From Rhodoblastus sp963736175 (GTDB lineage Bacteria; Pseudomonadota; Alphaproteobacteria; Rhizobiales; Beijerinckiaceae), in assembly GCA_963736175.1 (NCBI GenBank), contig CAVTNU010000014.1, positions 1 through 64,000 on the forward strand: DNA of 64,000 nucleotides, given 5' to 3'. The translations under genes were made by a program, and so were the position numbers. A model generated the notes under the pieces. It was given only the letters and a program-made list of their open reading frames with translations, was not told the DNA's origin and ran no database searches. Of the stretch, positions 32,835-42,159 are shown piece after piece. How positions within the stretch are numbered: position 1 is the first letter of the stretch; every line of letters starts with the position of its first letter.

Positions 32835-33413
32835 ATGCAATTTCAGAACCATGAATCGCCGAATGCGTGTGGATGCGGTCACGGCCATGGCCGGGGGCGC
32901 GGCCAGGGCCATCGAGGCGCGGGACAGGGGAGTTGTTGCGGGCAGGGCGACGGTTGTGATTCCTCCATCGCCGATCTGACCGAGGCGCCGCTCACCGACG
33001 AAGCCCATGCCGCCTTGCTCGAGGGCCTTGACGACGAATATCGCGCGCGCGCCTTTTATCTCGCCGTGCTCGATCGCTTTCCCAACGCCTTGCCGTTCGA
33101 CCATATTGAAGGCGCGGAGGAGCGACACGCCAACGCGCTGAGCGCGATCCTGCGCGCATACGGACGGGCCGTTCCGACCAATCCCTATATCGGCGGCGAG
33201 GAGATTCGCCGCAGCGTGCCCGCGTCATTGGCTTGCGCGTGCGATATGGCCGTCAAGGAGGAACGCCACAACGACGAACTCTACGAGTGCCTGTTGCGCA
33301 AGGTCGACGGGTTTCCACTGATCCGCCAAGTTTTCACCAGATTGATGCTGGCCTCGCGCGAGCGGCATCTACCGGCGTTCGAAGGGTGGGGCGACGCTTA
33401 TCGGAAAGGATAA
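32835..33413 (+). CDS. Ferritin-like DUF2202 protein with Cys/His/Gly-rich N-terminus
   Basis: A 192-residue protein. The ATG at 32835 has AGGAG 6 nt upstream. Residues 6-41 are extremely Gly/His/Cys-rich (Cys12, 14, 34, 35, 41; His16, 18, 26), a likely metal-binding head. Residues 55-185 form a ferritin-like helical bundle with carboxylate and E..H metal-ligand pairs: E68, E95/E96-H98, E142/E143-H145, E176-H178. Cys134 and Cys136 form an extra CxC. Function unknown; a metal sink or diiron enzyme are both possible. Confidence 0.78.
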   Translation: MQFQNHESPNACGCGHGHGRGRGQGHRGAGQGSCCGQGDGCDSSIADLTEAPLTDEAHAALLEGLDDEYRARAFYLAVLDRFPNALPFDHIEGAEERHANALSAILRAYGRAVPTNPYIGGEEIRRSVPASLACACDMAVKEERHNDELYECLLRKVDGFPLIRQVFTRLMLASRERHLPAFEGWGDAYRKG

Positions 33414-33758
33414 TCGGCATAAAAGTCGCCATCGTCAACTCTCCGATTTCGCGGCGCCCGCCGCCCGTGCGCGAATTGCGCCGCCGCAAAGTCGAGGCCG
33501 AAATCGTAGCGACCTCGCCGCCGACGGAGTTGCATTGCCTCGCGAGAGCAAATTGAACGCCGACTATCCGCGCAAGGAGGCGAAATGAAATATCGTCCGG
33601 CGAGCCATCGAGCGCTTCCAACAGCGAAGCGCCGTTTGAGCGTTGCGGGAGGAGTGGCCGCGCCACGTCGCCCCCCGCATCCGTATTTCGCATAATCAAT
33701 ATTATGGAACTTATTGATGTGTCCCAAGTGCTATAAGGGGTATTGCGTCAGGCTGCGA
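33414..33758. other. Gene-free interval before the MBL hydrolase
   Basis: About 345 bp. A reading frame beginning near 33416 without a normal start codon encodes about 45 residues starting IGIKVAIVNSP. It recalls the first strand of a nucleotide-binding protein but stops at once. I do not call it a gene. The rest has no supported content. Confidence 0.35.
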
Positions 33759-34559
33759 TCAGATAAAAACGCTCATGCCGTCGAAGGCCGGTTCGACATG
33801 CGGCGGCAATTCGGCCGCCAGCCGCGCGTAATCCAGGTCTACATGCAGGTTGGTCAAGATCGCCCGGCGCGGTCTCATCCGCGCGATCCACTCCAGCGTC
33901 TCGCTCAGGGAAAAATGACTCGGATGGCGCGTGTAGCGCAAGGCGTCGACGATCCACAGATCGAGCCCGGCGAGGAAGTCGACGCTCTCTTCGGGCACGG
34001 CGTTGAGGTCCGGCGTATAGGCGACGTCGCCAAACCGGAAGCCAAGCGCGTCGATATCGCCATGTTCGAGGCGGAAAGGAACCGCCTCGAAGGCGCCGCC
34101 CGGCCCCGAAACGGCAAATTTCTCGCCCGGCTGCAGCCGATTGTCGATCAGCAAAGGCGGATATTGGCTGCCCGGCGGCGTCTTGAACAGATATTCGAAG
34201 CGCAAGCCGACCGAATTCCAGGTCGGCTCATCCATAAAGGCCGGGATGCGACGGCGCATTTCGAGCACCAGCGGCCGGATGTCGTCGAGTCCATGAATAT
34301 GGTCGGCGTGGGCGTGCGTGAGCAGCAGCGCGTCGAGACTTTTTATGCCTAGATCAATGAGTTGTTCGCGGCAATCGGGACCGGCGTCGATCAGGATATT
34401 GGTCGCCGGACCGTCCTCGCGCGCGCGCAGCTCCAGCGCGATGGCGCAGCGCCGGCGCCGGTTTTTGGGGTTGCTCGGATCGCAAGCCCCCCAACCCTGG
34501 CCGGCGCGCGGCACGCCGGCCGAGGAGCCGCAGCCCAATATCGTCAGTTTGCGCTTCAT
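33759..34559 (-). CDS. MBL-fold metallo-hydrolase (PhnP-like phosphodiesterase)
   Basis: A 266-residue zinc-dependent hydrolase. The metal-binding motif THAHADHIHGLDD (residues 81-93; His82, His84, Asp86, His87) and later H-containing motifs (RLEHGD, TNLHVD) define the MBL fold. Length and the start LTILGCGSSAGVPR match the PhnP/lipoate-type phosphodiesterase group found after tatD in Hyphomicrobiales. The cyclic-phosphate or nucleotide diester substrate is inferred. It is the last gene of the metG-tatD group. Confidence 0.85.
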   Translation of the reverse strand: MKRKLTILGCGSSAGVPRAGQGWGACDPSNPKNRRRRCAIALELRAREDGPATNILIDAGPDCREQLIDLGIKSLDALLLTHAHADHIHGLDDIRPLVLEMRRRIPAFMDEPTWNSVGLRFEYLFKTPPGSQYPPLLIDNRLQPGEKFAVSGPGGAFEAVPFRLEHGDIDALGFRFGDVAYTPDLNAVPEESVDFLAGLDLWIVDALRYTRHPSHFSLSETLEWIARMRPRRAILTNLHVDLDYARLAAELPPHVEPAFDGMSVFI

Positions 34560-34569
34560 GCGGCCTCGA

Positions 34570-35358
34570 TCATGGCGCCAAAGGCGGCGATTTCGCAAAC
34601 AGGCGTTGGAAATTGGCGCTCGTGGCGGCGGCGATATCCTCCAGCGGCAGGCCTTTGACGTCGGCCAGCGTTTTCGCCGTTTCGCGCACATAGGCCGGCT
34701 CGTTGGTCTTGCCGCGAAACGGCGTCGGCGCCAGAAACGGCGCGTCGGTTTCGATGAGAAGCCGGTCGAGCGGCGCATCGGCGGCGATTTTGCGCAAGCC
34801 GTCTGAGTTCTTGAAGGTGACGACGCCGGAAAACGAAATGTAGAGGCCGAGCGCCAACGCCTGTTCCGCCAATTGGCGCGATGAGGTGAAGCAGTGGAGC
34901 AAGGCTTTGAAAGCCCCCTTCCCCATCTCCTCGCTCAGGATCGCCGCCATGTCCTCGTCGGCGTCGCGCGTATGGATGATCAGCGGCAGTCCGCTCAGCC
35001 GCGCCGCTTCGATATGGTTGCGAAAAACGCGTCGGGCGACGTCGCGGGGCGCGCGGTCATAGTGATAATCGAGGCCCGTCTCGCCGACGCCTATGCATTT
35101 CGGATGCGCCGCCAGCGCCGCCAGCTCCTGTGGCGAACGCTCGCGCTCCTCATGGGCGCTATGGGGATGGGTTCCCACCGTGCAGAAGACGTCCGGCTCG
35201 CTTTCGGCGATGGCGGCGATCTTGTCGAACGCGTCCACCCTCGTCGAAATCGTCAGCATGCGCACGACCCCGGCGTCGCGCGCGCGCGCCAGAACGCCGG
35301 CGCGATCTTGCGCAAGGGCCGGGAAATCCAGGTGACAATGGGAATCGATCAATCTCAC
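34570..35358 (-). CDS. tatD: TatD family metal-dependent hydrolase
   Basis: A 262-residue TIM-barrel DNase/hydrolase. The metal-binding motif DSHCHLDF (His7, His9) opens the protein; GETGLDYHYD, LIIHTRDADEDM, LLHCFT and LLIETDAPFLAPTPFRGKTN follow, all family marks. The start is GTG at 35358 and overlaps the metG stop by 4 bp. Despite the name it is not part of the Tat translocon here. Role: 3'-5' DNA exonuclease/quality control. Confidence 0.95.
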   Translation of the reverse strand: MRLIDSHCHLDFPALAQDRAGVLARARDAGVVRMLTISTRVDAFDKIAAIAESEPDVFCTVGTHPHSAHEERERSPQELAALAAHPKCIGVGETGLDYHYDRAPRDVARRVFRNHIEAARLSGLPLIIHTRDADEDMAAILSEEMGKGAFKALLHCFTSSRQLAEQALALGLYISFSGVVTFKNSDGLRKIAADAPLDRLLIETDAPFLAPTPFRGKTNEPAYVRETAKTLADVKGLPLEDIAAATSANFQRLFAKSPPLAP

Positions 35359-36938
35359 GCGCCGCCTTTCTTGGCTTTCGCGTCCTTGTCGGTCGCATCG
35401 TCCGCTTCGACATAGCGAGGGAAGATCGGCGCCGGCGCCGGCAGCGGCGCGCCGGAAAACAGCCGATGTTCAGGCGTCGCATGAGAAAAATCGCGCGCGT
35501 CGTCGCCAACGCCGAGCAGATCGAGCAATTTTCCGGCCGCTTGCGGGATGAAGGGCTGGCACATCAGCGCGATAATCCGCAGAACCTCGATCGTTACATA
35601 AAGCACGCTGTCGCGTCGCGCCGGATCGGTTTTCGTCAGTTTCCAGGGCTCCTGCCCGGCGAAATAGCGGTTGGCCTCGGCGACGACCGCCCAGATTTCG
35701 GCCAATGCGGCATGCAGGGCGAAATTCCGCATGGACGCGCGCACGAGGCCGGGAACGCCATAGGCGGCGCTCAAGATGGCTTGATCGGCGGGCTCCAGCG
35801 CGCCCTGCTCCGGCGTCAGACCGGCGCAGTTCTTGGCGATCATCGACAGCGACCGCTGCGCCAGATTGCCCAGATCATTGGCGAGGTCGGCGTTGATGCG
35901 CGCGACGATCGCCTCGTGCGAATAATTGCCGTCCTGCCCGAACGGCACCTCGCGCAGGAAGAAATAACGCAGTTGATCGACGCCGTAATGCTCGGCCAGC
36001 GCGAAGGGATCGATGACGTTGCCGACCGACTTCGACATCTTCTCGCCGCGATTGAACAGAAAGCCGTGCACGACAACCTGTTTCGGCAGCGGCAGCTTGG
36101 CCGACATCAGGAACGCCGGCCAGAAAATCGCGTGGAAGCGGGTAATGTCCTTGCCGATCACATGCGCGTCGGCCGGCCAGTATTTCTCGCGCGCGCCGCC
36201 TTCGGGGAAACCCGTCGCGGTGATGTAGTTGGTCAGGGCGTCGACCCACACGTACATCACGTGGCGCTCGTCGCCCGGCACCGGCACGCCCCAATCGAAG
36301 GTGGTGCGCGAAATCGACAGATCCTTCAGCCCGCGTTTGACGAAGGCCAGGATTTCATTGCGGTATTTTTCCGGCGTGATGAACTCGGGATGGGCTTCGT
36401 AATGGGCCAGCAGCTTTTCGGCGTAATTGGAAAGCCGGAAGAAATAGCTCTCCTCCTCGACCCATTCGACCGGCGTCCCGGTCGGCGCGAGCTTCTTGCC
36501 ATCGGCGGCGAGCGTCAGCTCGTTTTCGTCGTAATAGGCCTCGTCGCGCACCGAATAGAAGCCCGAATATTTCGAAAGATAGATATCGCCGTTCTCCTGC
36601 ATGCGCCGCCAGATTTCCTGGGTCGAAACCCTGTGGCGCGGCTGCGTCGTGCGCACGATGTCGTCGGCCTTCGCGTTGAGCGCCTCGCCCAGTTTTTCGA
36701 ACTCGCCGGCGGTGCGGTCGGCGAGCGCTTGCGGGGTCAAGCCCTCGCGCGTCGCCGTCTGCTGCATTTTCAGGCCATGTTCGTCCATGCCGGTGACGAA
36801 CAGCGTATCAAAGCCGTCGAGACGCTTGAACCGCGCGATGGCGTCGGTCGCGATGCGCTCGTAGGCGTGGCCGATATGGGGCGCGCCGTTGGCGTAGGGA
36901 ATGGCTGTTGTGACGTAAAAGGTCTTCCGATCAGACAT
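35355..36938 (-). CDS. metG: Methionyl-tRNA synthetase
   Basis: A 527-residue class I synthetase. It starts FYVTTAIPYANGAPHIGH with the HIGH motif at 21-24 and has KMSKS at 300-304. No zinc knuckle cysteines (class without Zn finger) and no C-terminal tRNA-binding extension. The C-terminal tail is Lys/Asp-rich. It is followed by tatD with a 4-bp overlap. The start at 36938 is chosen over an upstream frame with no family sequence. Confidence 0.97.
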   Translation of the reverse strand: MSDRKTFYVTTAIPYANGAPHIGHAYERIATDAIARFKRLDGFDTLFVTGMDEHGLKMQQTATREGLTPQALADRTAGEFEKLGEALNAKADDIVRTTQPRHRVSTQEIWRRMQENGDIYLSKYSGFYSVRDEAYYDENELTLAADGKKLAPTGTPVEWVEEESYFFRLSNYAEKLLAHYEAHPEFITPEKYRNEILAFVKRGLKDLSISRTTFDWGVPVPGDERHVMYVWVDALTNYITATGFPEGGAREKYWPADAHVIGKDITRFHAIFWPAFLMSAKLPLPKQVVVHGFLFNRGEKMSKSVGNVIDPFALAEHYGVDQLRYFFLREVPFGQDGNYSHEAIVARINADLANDLGNLAQRSLSMIAKNCAGLTPEQGALEPADQAILSAAYGVPGLVRASMRNFALHAALAEIWAVVAEANRYFAGQEPWKLTKTDPARRDSVLYVTIEVLRIIALMCQPFIPQAAGKLLDLLGVGDDARDFSHATPEHRLFSGAPLPAPAPIFPRYVEADDATDKDAKAKKGGA

Positions 36939-37092
36939 GCAAGCGGCTTCAAACCTGTGCTGGTTGTGCAAGAAGGCGGCAAACTAGAGCAATATCCGCG
37001 TCGATGAAAACGCATAATGCGCGCTCGTGCGAAATTGCGCGCGCGGTCCTGTCGTCGCCCCCTGTTCCTCCGCGGAATATCGAAAAGAGCGG

Positions 37093-38175
37093 TCAGCCCA
37101 GTTCGCCGCGCGCCGCCGCCGCAAGATCGGCCAGGACGGACAACGCGAACGCGCGTTTATCGAGATTGTAGATATCGAGTTCGCGCGCGCCTTCCTCGAT
37201 CTTTTCCCAGGCGATCGCATAGGGAGCGAGGTGCGCCGTTTCCTCATTCCGCCGCGATTTCACCTGCGCGCTCAGCCAGTCGAAGACATTTTTGAGAAAC
37301 GCCTCATATTCGTTTTCCTTGCCGCGGCCGGAGACGGCTTCGGCCAGACGATGGCCCTGGCGCCAATCGATTTTCGGCAACAAGGCGAACGCCTGTTCCG
37401 CCAGCCGGTCGATTTCTCGACCGGCGCCGCCGACCAGCCGCAAAGTCTCGCGCACGCTGCCTTGCGCCCGCTCGGCGGCATGCCGCAACGCGTTGTCGTC
37501 AAATCTTTCCCCTTGCGTCCGCAACGCCTGTCGCGCCGCTTCGGCGGCGTCCTCGGCGCTCAGGGGTTCGAGATCGAGGCGGCGGCAGCGCGAACGGATT
37601 GTCGCGATCACCCGTCCGGGTTTATGCGCGACGATCAGGAACAGCGAGCGTGGCGGCGGCTCCTCGATCAGCTTCAACAAAGCATTGGCGCTGGAGGCGT
37701 TGAGGTCCTCGGCGCTGTCGATCAAGGCGATACGCCAGCCCCCCTCGCCCGACGCCTGCTGAAACATGTGAATGGCGGCGCGCACGTCGTCGACGCGTAT
37801 TTCGGTGAAATGCCGTTTGGTCTTTTCGTTCCACTCCCGACGAAGCAGCGCCAGATCGCCATGCGACAGCGCGACGAGGCGGCGCGCGGCGGCGTTGTCA
37901 GGCGCAACGGCCAAATTTTTCGCGGCTTGCGTCGCGTCCGAGCGATAGTCGGGATGCGCGCACAAAAAGCGCGCCAGACGCCAGGCGAGCGTCGCCTTGC
38001 CGATCCCTTCCGGTCCGCCGAAGATGAAGGCGTGCGGCAGGCGGCCGGCCTGATAGGCGCTCAGAAGTTCAGCCTCGGCCTCGGCGTGGCCGAACAGAAC
38101 GAAGGTTTGCCGAGGATGGGGCGCGCCGTCAAAACAATCGCTTTGCGGCGGGGCGTCGCCGGGAGACTTGCTCAT
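37093..38175 (-). CDS. holB: DNA polymerase III subunit delta'
   Basis: A 360-residue clamp-loader subunit. The P-loop region FIFGGPEGIGKATLAWRLA and the sensor region LLKLIEEPPPRSLFLIVAH are present. Further downstream, RVIATIRSRCRRLDLEPLS is typical of delta'. Clamp-loader delta' proteins carry a degenerate Walker motif, as here. It overlaps tmk by 4 bp (start 38175, tmk stop 38172), the usual tmk-holB pair. metG lies downstream after a short gap. Confidence 0.93.
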   Translation of the reverse strand: MSKSPGDAPPQSDCFDGAPHPRQTFVLFGHAEAEAELLSAYQAGRLPHAFIFGGPEGIGKATLAWRLARFLCAHPDYRSDATQAAKNLAVAPDNAAARRLVALSHGDLALLRREWNEKTKRHFTEIRVDDVRAAIHMFQQASGEGGWRIALIDSAEDLNASSANALLKLIEEPPPRSLFLIVAHKPGRVIATIRSRCRRLDLEPLSAEDAAEAARQALRTQGERFDDNALRHAAERAQGSVRETLRLVGGAGREIDRLAEQAFALLPKIDWRQGHRLAEAVSGRGKENEYEAFLKNVFDWLSAQVKSRRNEETAHLAPYAIAWEKIEEGARELDIYNLDKRAFALSVLADLAAAARGELG

Positions 38176-38897
38176 GCGATTTTCGCCTGCGCTTTGTCCG
38201 GCCACAGCCGCGCGGCGGCGACGCTCCAGATCGTCTGCGCCACTTCGTCCTCGCGCCGGTCGGCGGCGATGACGACGCATCTTTTATCATTGTCTCTGGC
38301 GATTTGCAGAAAGCCGGCGCGCAGTTTTTCGTGAAATTCCGGGCCTTCGCGCTCGAAACGATCGGCCGCGCCCTCGCCGCGCCGCTTGCGGGCGCGCTCA
38401 AGCCCGGTCGCCGCCGGCAAATCGAGAATGAAGGTGAGATCGGGCCGCAAGCCGGCTAATGTCGCCTCTTCGAGCGCATTGATAAAGCCGGTGTCGAGTT
38501 CGCCAGCCAGTCCCTGATAGGCTCGGGTGGAATCGGCGAAACGATCGCACAGCACGATGGCGCCGCGCGCCAAGGCCGGCTTGATGAACGTGTCGATATG
38601 ATCGATGCGCGCGGCGGCGAACAGCAAGGCCTCGCCGGTGGACCCAAGCGCGCGCGCGCGGCCGGACAGGATGATTTCGCGCAGCCTTTCAGCCAAAGGC
38701 GAGCCGCCGGGTTCGCGCGTCAGCACGACATCGTGGCCGAGCGCCTCAAGTTTTTCGGCCAGCAAGCGAATCTGGGTCGATTTGCCGGCCCCCTCGCCGC
38801 CTTCAAAGGTGACGAAGCGCCCGGCGGCCTCCCGTCTGGCTTGGCTCGCGCCGATGCGCGCGTCCGGGGGATCGTGACTGATCTTGCTCGCCGACAT
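38172..38897 (-). CDS. tmk: Thymidylate kinase
   Basis: Phosphorylates dTMP to dTDP for DNA synthesis. It is a 241-residue protein with P-loop FEGGEGAGKST (31-41), the DR motif LTREPGGSPLAERLRE, the dTMP-binding loop LCDRFADSTRAYQG and the lid region RARKRRGEGAADRFEREG. The N-terminal 25 residues are an extra basic tail. It lies downstream of dac on the same strand and overlaps holB. Confidence 0.95.
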   Translation of the reverse strand: MSASKISHDPPDARIGASQARREAAGRFVTFEGGEGAGKSTQIRLLAEKLEALGHDVVLTREPGGSPLAERLREIILSGRARALGSTGEALLFAAARIDHIDTFIKPALARGAIVLCDRFADSTRAYQGLAGELDTGFINALEEATLAGLRPDLTFILDLPAATGLERARKRRGEGAADRFEREGPEFHEKLRAGFLQIARDNDKRCVVIAADRREDEVAQTIWSVAAARLWPDKAQAKIA

Positions 38898-38932
38898 GTC
38901 CCATCGTCGCCTGTCTGCCGAAATCCGTTGTG

Positions 38933-40152
38933 TCAGGAGGCGGCCGGCTTATGCAACACATATTTGGTGAAAAGTCCGACGCTGAGTTCCCAGAGCGCGT
39001 CGCGCGCGCGCTGCGGCAAGCCGCCCTGCGCCACCGCCTGCGCCGTTTTCAACGGAATGTCGAGGGCCAGCGTCGAACCGCGCATGACGCGCAAGCGCGC
39101 GACTTTGACGCCGGCGTCCAAGGGCGCGGGCAAAGGCCCGGCATAGACGATTTTCGCGCTCAACCGCTCATTCGCGCCGCGCGGCTCCAGGAACGAAACC
39201 TCTTCGTCCGCGACCAGCGGCACAGCCAATTCCTCGCCGCCGAAAACTTTCGCCTGGCCAATCGTGTCGCCGGCCTTGAACAGGATTTTTCGCTCAAACG
39301 CGTGAAACCCCCAATTGAGCAGCCGGCGCGCCTCTTCGGCGCGCTCCTTGGCGGTTTTGGCGCCCATGATGACGACGATCAGGCGTTGGCCGTTCTGAAC
39401 GGCCGAGCCGACCAGATTAAAGCCGCTGTCGTCGATATTGCCGGTCTTAAGCCCATCGGCGCCGACGTCGAGAAACAGCAGCGGGTTGCGGTTCATCTGG
39501 CGGATCTTGTTCCAGGTGAACTCCTTTTCGCCGAAATAATGGTAATATTCAGGATAGGCGGCGATGACATGCTCCGCCAAAATCGCCATTTCGCGCGCGC
39601 TGACGCGCTGGCCGGCGGCGTCCTGGCCCCAGGGGTTGGCGAAGGTCGATTTCTTCAAGCCGAGTTCCCGCGCCCGGGCGTTCATCATCGCCGCGAAGCT
39701 TTCTTCCGCGCCGGCAATTCCTTCGGCCAGGGCGATCGCCGCGTCATTGCCCGACTGAACGACCAGGCCGCGGATCAGATCCTCGACGCGGATATGCGTA
39801 TTCACCTGCGCGAACATCGACGAGCCCGAGGCTAAAGCGCCGCCGGCGCGCCAAGCGTGTTCGGAAATGTAAATGGGCGTGTCGAGCGTGATATGGCCCG
39901 CCTGCAGCTCCCGAAAGACAATCTCGGCGGTCATGATTTTGACGACCGAAGCCGGTTTCAGGAGATCATCGGCGCCTTTTCCAAAAGGAAACTATGGGTC
40001 GAGACGTCATAGAGCAATGCGTGGGGAACGGTGGTGGCGAACGCCGTTTGGGCGCGCGCGCCGCCGATGGCGCAAGCGCTCCACGCAAAAATATACGCCG
40101 CGAAAATTGCGGCGCTGACGGTCGACGGGCGCGCGCGCGCCAAAAACGCCAT
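38933..40152 (-). CDS. Serine-type D-Ala-D-Ala carboxypeptidase, broken by a 1-bp frameshift
   Basis: A periplasmic PBP5/6-type peptidoglycan carboxypeptidase. The long frame (38933-39934 and upstream) begins inside the catalytic motif: PASVVK (the SxxK serine) is encoded just before 39934. The signal peptide and first residues (FAWSACAIGGARAQTA and HALLYDVSTHSFLLEK) lie in another frame starting at ATG 40152. A one-base deletion in the T run at 39977-39980 links LLEK to GADDLLKPASVV. SGN, KTG (in DGLKTGNI) and the C-terminal beta-domain are intact. Repaired length is about 406 residues. Confidence 0.85.
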
Positions 40153-40343
40153 TGCGAAAGCCACCTTAATAGCCCAGGAACGTTCGCAACTATATCATTG
40201 CTCGCCGTCGCGACGCCAAACAATTTCATCGGACTAACAGGCGATGAGGCGAGCTGGCTGGGTTGGGCAAATCATAAAATCGCCACTGCCGTGTTCAAAA
40301 CCGCCATTTTCGATCCGCTTGGCCCCGCGAAGCGGCGATGGCG

Positions 40344-41363
40344 TCAACGTCCGGCGGCGATCAAGGACCCGGCGCCGGGAATCGTGCCGAGATCGAAAGG
40401 CCGCGGCGGCGGCAAGGGCGCGTCGACGCCAAGACGCGAATTCGTATCCGCCTGCGCCAGATGGATCAATCCGCCTTCGCGCTCCGACGTCGCGTCTGCG
40501 GCGGCCAAAGCTTGACCGCCCGCCGCCGAATTTTGTTCCGCGCGTCTTTCGACCGACGCTTGCGCCTCGACCTGAGCGGATTCGCGCCCGAATTCCGACT
40601 GGCCGTCCATATCGCCGCGCCGCAGCCGCGCGGCGCGCATTGTCGACGATCCGCTATCTTGTTCGGCCACCATCGTCGGCGACATCGCGCCGCCGCCTAG
40701 CTGAGCCGGTTGGCCGTCAGTGCGCAAGGTCGCCAACAATTTGCGGTCGTCGGAGCCGGCGATCGCCGCCTTGCCCACGTATTCGACGCGCACGCGCGCG
40801 GTGCCCGCGGATTTGTAATCCAACGCCTCGGCGGCCTTGGCGGAAAGGTCCATGATGCGTCCGCCATGATAGGGGCCGCGATCATTGACGCGCACGATGA
40901 TCGAACGCGAATTGCGCAGGTTGGTGACGCGCGCGTAGCTCGGCAAGGGCATGGTCGGATGCGCGGCGGTGATCGCGTTCTTGTCGTAGATTTCGCCGTT
41001 TGCCGTACGCCGGCCATGAAAGGCGTCGCCATACCAGGACGCCGCGCCTACAGCCGCATAGCTTCTCTCGGACGGAACATATGTGCGACCCGCCACCGAA
41101 TAGGGCTTGCCGACAAGATATTTGCCGCCGCCTTTGGGGACATCGGCGCCGTCGCCAACCACCCGATCGCTGGCGCGACCATAGACGCTTTCCGGGAAAT
41201 ATTCCTTCGACGCCGTCTGGCGCGGCGCCTGCGCGCATCCCGCAAGCATCGAAGCGGCGAGCGCAACTCCAAAAATTCCGCGCCAATGACCTGCGCCGAT
41301 CCGTCGCCAAGCCAGGGCGTTTGGACGGGCGAGACCGACGAGAATTTTTTTCGATACTAGCAT
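40344..41363 (-). CDS. rlpA: Septal ring lytic transglycosylase RlpA-like lipoprotein
   Basis: A 339-residue lipoprotein. The lipobox LAGC ends at Cys43. The double-psi beta-barrel domain carries ASWYGDAFHGRRTANGEIYD and VRVNDRGPYHGGRIMDLS, with the catalytic Asp of NDRGP. The C-terminal part is low complexity and has no SPOR domain, unlike the canonical RlpA, so septal recruitment may differ. It sits upstream of dac and tmk on the same strand. Confidence 0.88.
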   Translation of the reverse strand: MLVSKKILVGLARPNALAWRRIGAGHWRGIFGVALAASMLAGCAQAPRQTASKEYFPESVYGRASDRVVGDGADVPKGGGKYLVGKPYSVAGRTYVPSERSYAAVGAASWYGDAFHGRRTANGEIYDKNAITAAHPTMPLPSYARVTNLRNSRSIIVRVNDRGPYHGGRIMDLSAKAAEALDYKSAGTARVRVEYVGKAAIAGSDDRKLLATLRTDGQPAQLGGGAMSPTMVAEQDSGSSTMRAARLRRGDMDGQSEFGRESAQVEAQASVERRAEQNSAAGGQALAAADATSEREGGLIHLAQADTNSRLGVDAPLPPPRPFDLGTIPGAGSLIAAGR

Positions 41364-41686
41364 GATTGGCGCGCTACTCGACAATGACGGCCGCCAAACG
41401 GCGCGGCCCGATCGCGTCGGAACGCCGCCGCCGATAGCCAAGGCGAACGGACAAATCCGACGACAGCCAAAATGTAGCGCTAAAATTACCAAGAAGTTGA
41501 TACAAGCGCCCCCGCTTCATGGTTATAGTTAATTATCCATCGCCAGCAAAGGGCGGTCGGTCCGCAGCGACGCCAATTGGCGTTTCAAATATGACGAAAT
41601 TGCGGCGAAAGGCGCGCGGCGTATCGTCGCCGATTCTGGCAACGGCTCGCTCCCCAGATTTAATACGTTGTATTGTCGATAAAATA
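41364..41686. other. Upstream region of rlpA with a 14-bp palindrome
   Basis: A 323-bp gap between holC and rlpA. It contains the perfect palindrome ACGCCAATTGGCGT at 41570-41583 and AT-rich flanks (around 41490-41530), reasonable for the rlpA promoter. No gene seen. Confidence 0.45.
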
Positions 41687-42142
41687 TCAGGCCTGCTGTT
41701 CCCAACCGCCGTTATCTCGCTGCCGCCAATAGGAAATCGCGGCGCCGCGTTCGCGCAGTTCGCGCCATTGGTTGCGCGCGGCGGCGAGCGCCTCGTCATC
41801 CTGACCGTCGAACAAGACGATCAGGCGCTCATAGGTTTGAGCGAGAAAATCGACGGCGGAAGTCCCTTCCAACAGAAAACGCGCCTGCGCGCCGTTGGGA
41901 TTTTCCTGATCGAGCGTCAGCCAGACCGGCTGCAAAGCCGCGTCGTCGTCGGCGTGCGAACCATGCGGCAGAAAACTCTCGTCGGCGTAGGTCCAGAGGG
42001 CTTCGTCGAGAGCGGCGAGCCGCTCCCGACTGATCGCCTGCACGACGGCGCGCCATCCGCGCGCCAAAGTGCGCTCAAGCAGGCTGGGCAAAACCTGATC
42101 GAGCGGCTTCGTCTGCAATTGGTAGAACCAGACTTCGGTCAT
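41687..42142 (-). CDS. holC: DNA polymerase III subunit chi
   Basis: A 151-residue clamp-loader accessory that contacts SSB. TEVWFYQLQTKPLDQVLP at the N-terminus, then LLERTLARGWRAVVQA and ALWTYADESFLPHG, match HolC. It lies between pepA and rlpA on the same strand; pepA-holC pairing is common in Hyphomicrobiales. Confidence 0.92.
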   Translation of the reverse strand: MTEVWFYQLQTKPLDQVLPSLLERTLARGWRAVVQAISRERLAALDEALWTYADESFLPHGSHADDDAALQPVWLTLDQENPNGAQARFLLEGTSAVDFLAQTYERLIVLFDGQDDEALAAARNQWRELRERGAAISYWRQRDNGGWEQQA

Positions 42143-42159
42143 TCAGGTCCGGTTATTCC

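Noticed and set aside
33414..33561. Short frame (IGIKVAIVNSP...) after the DUF2202 gene
   Set aside because: No start codon or ribosome-binding site; too short to recognise.
35130..37007. 625-residue open frame antisense to metG/tatD
   Set aside because: Antisense shadow of two clearly real genes.
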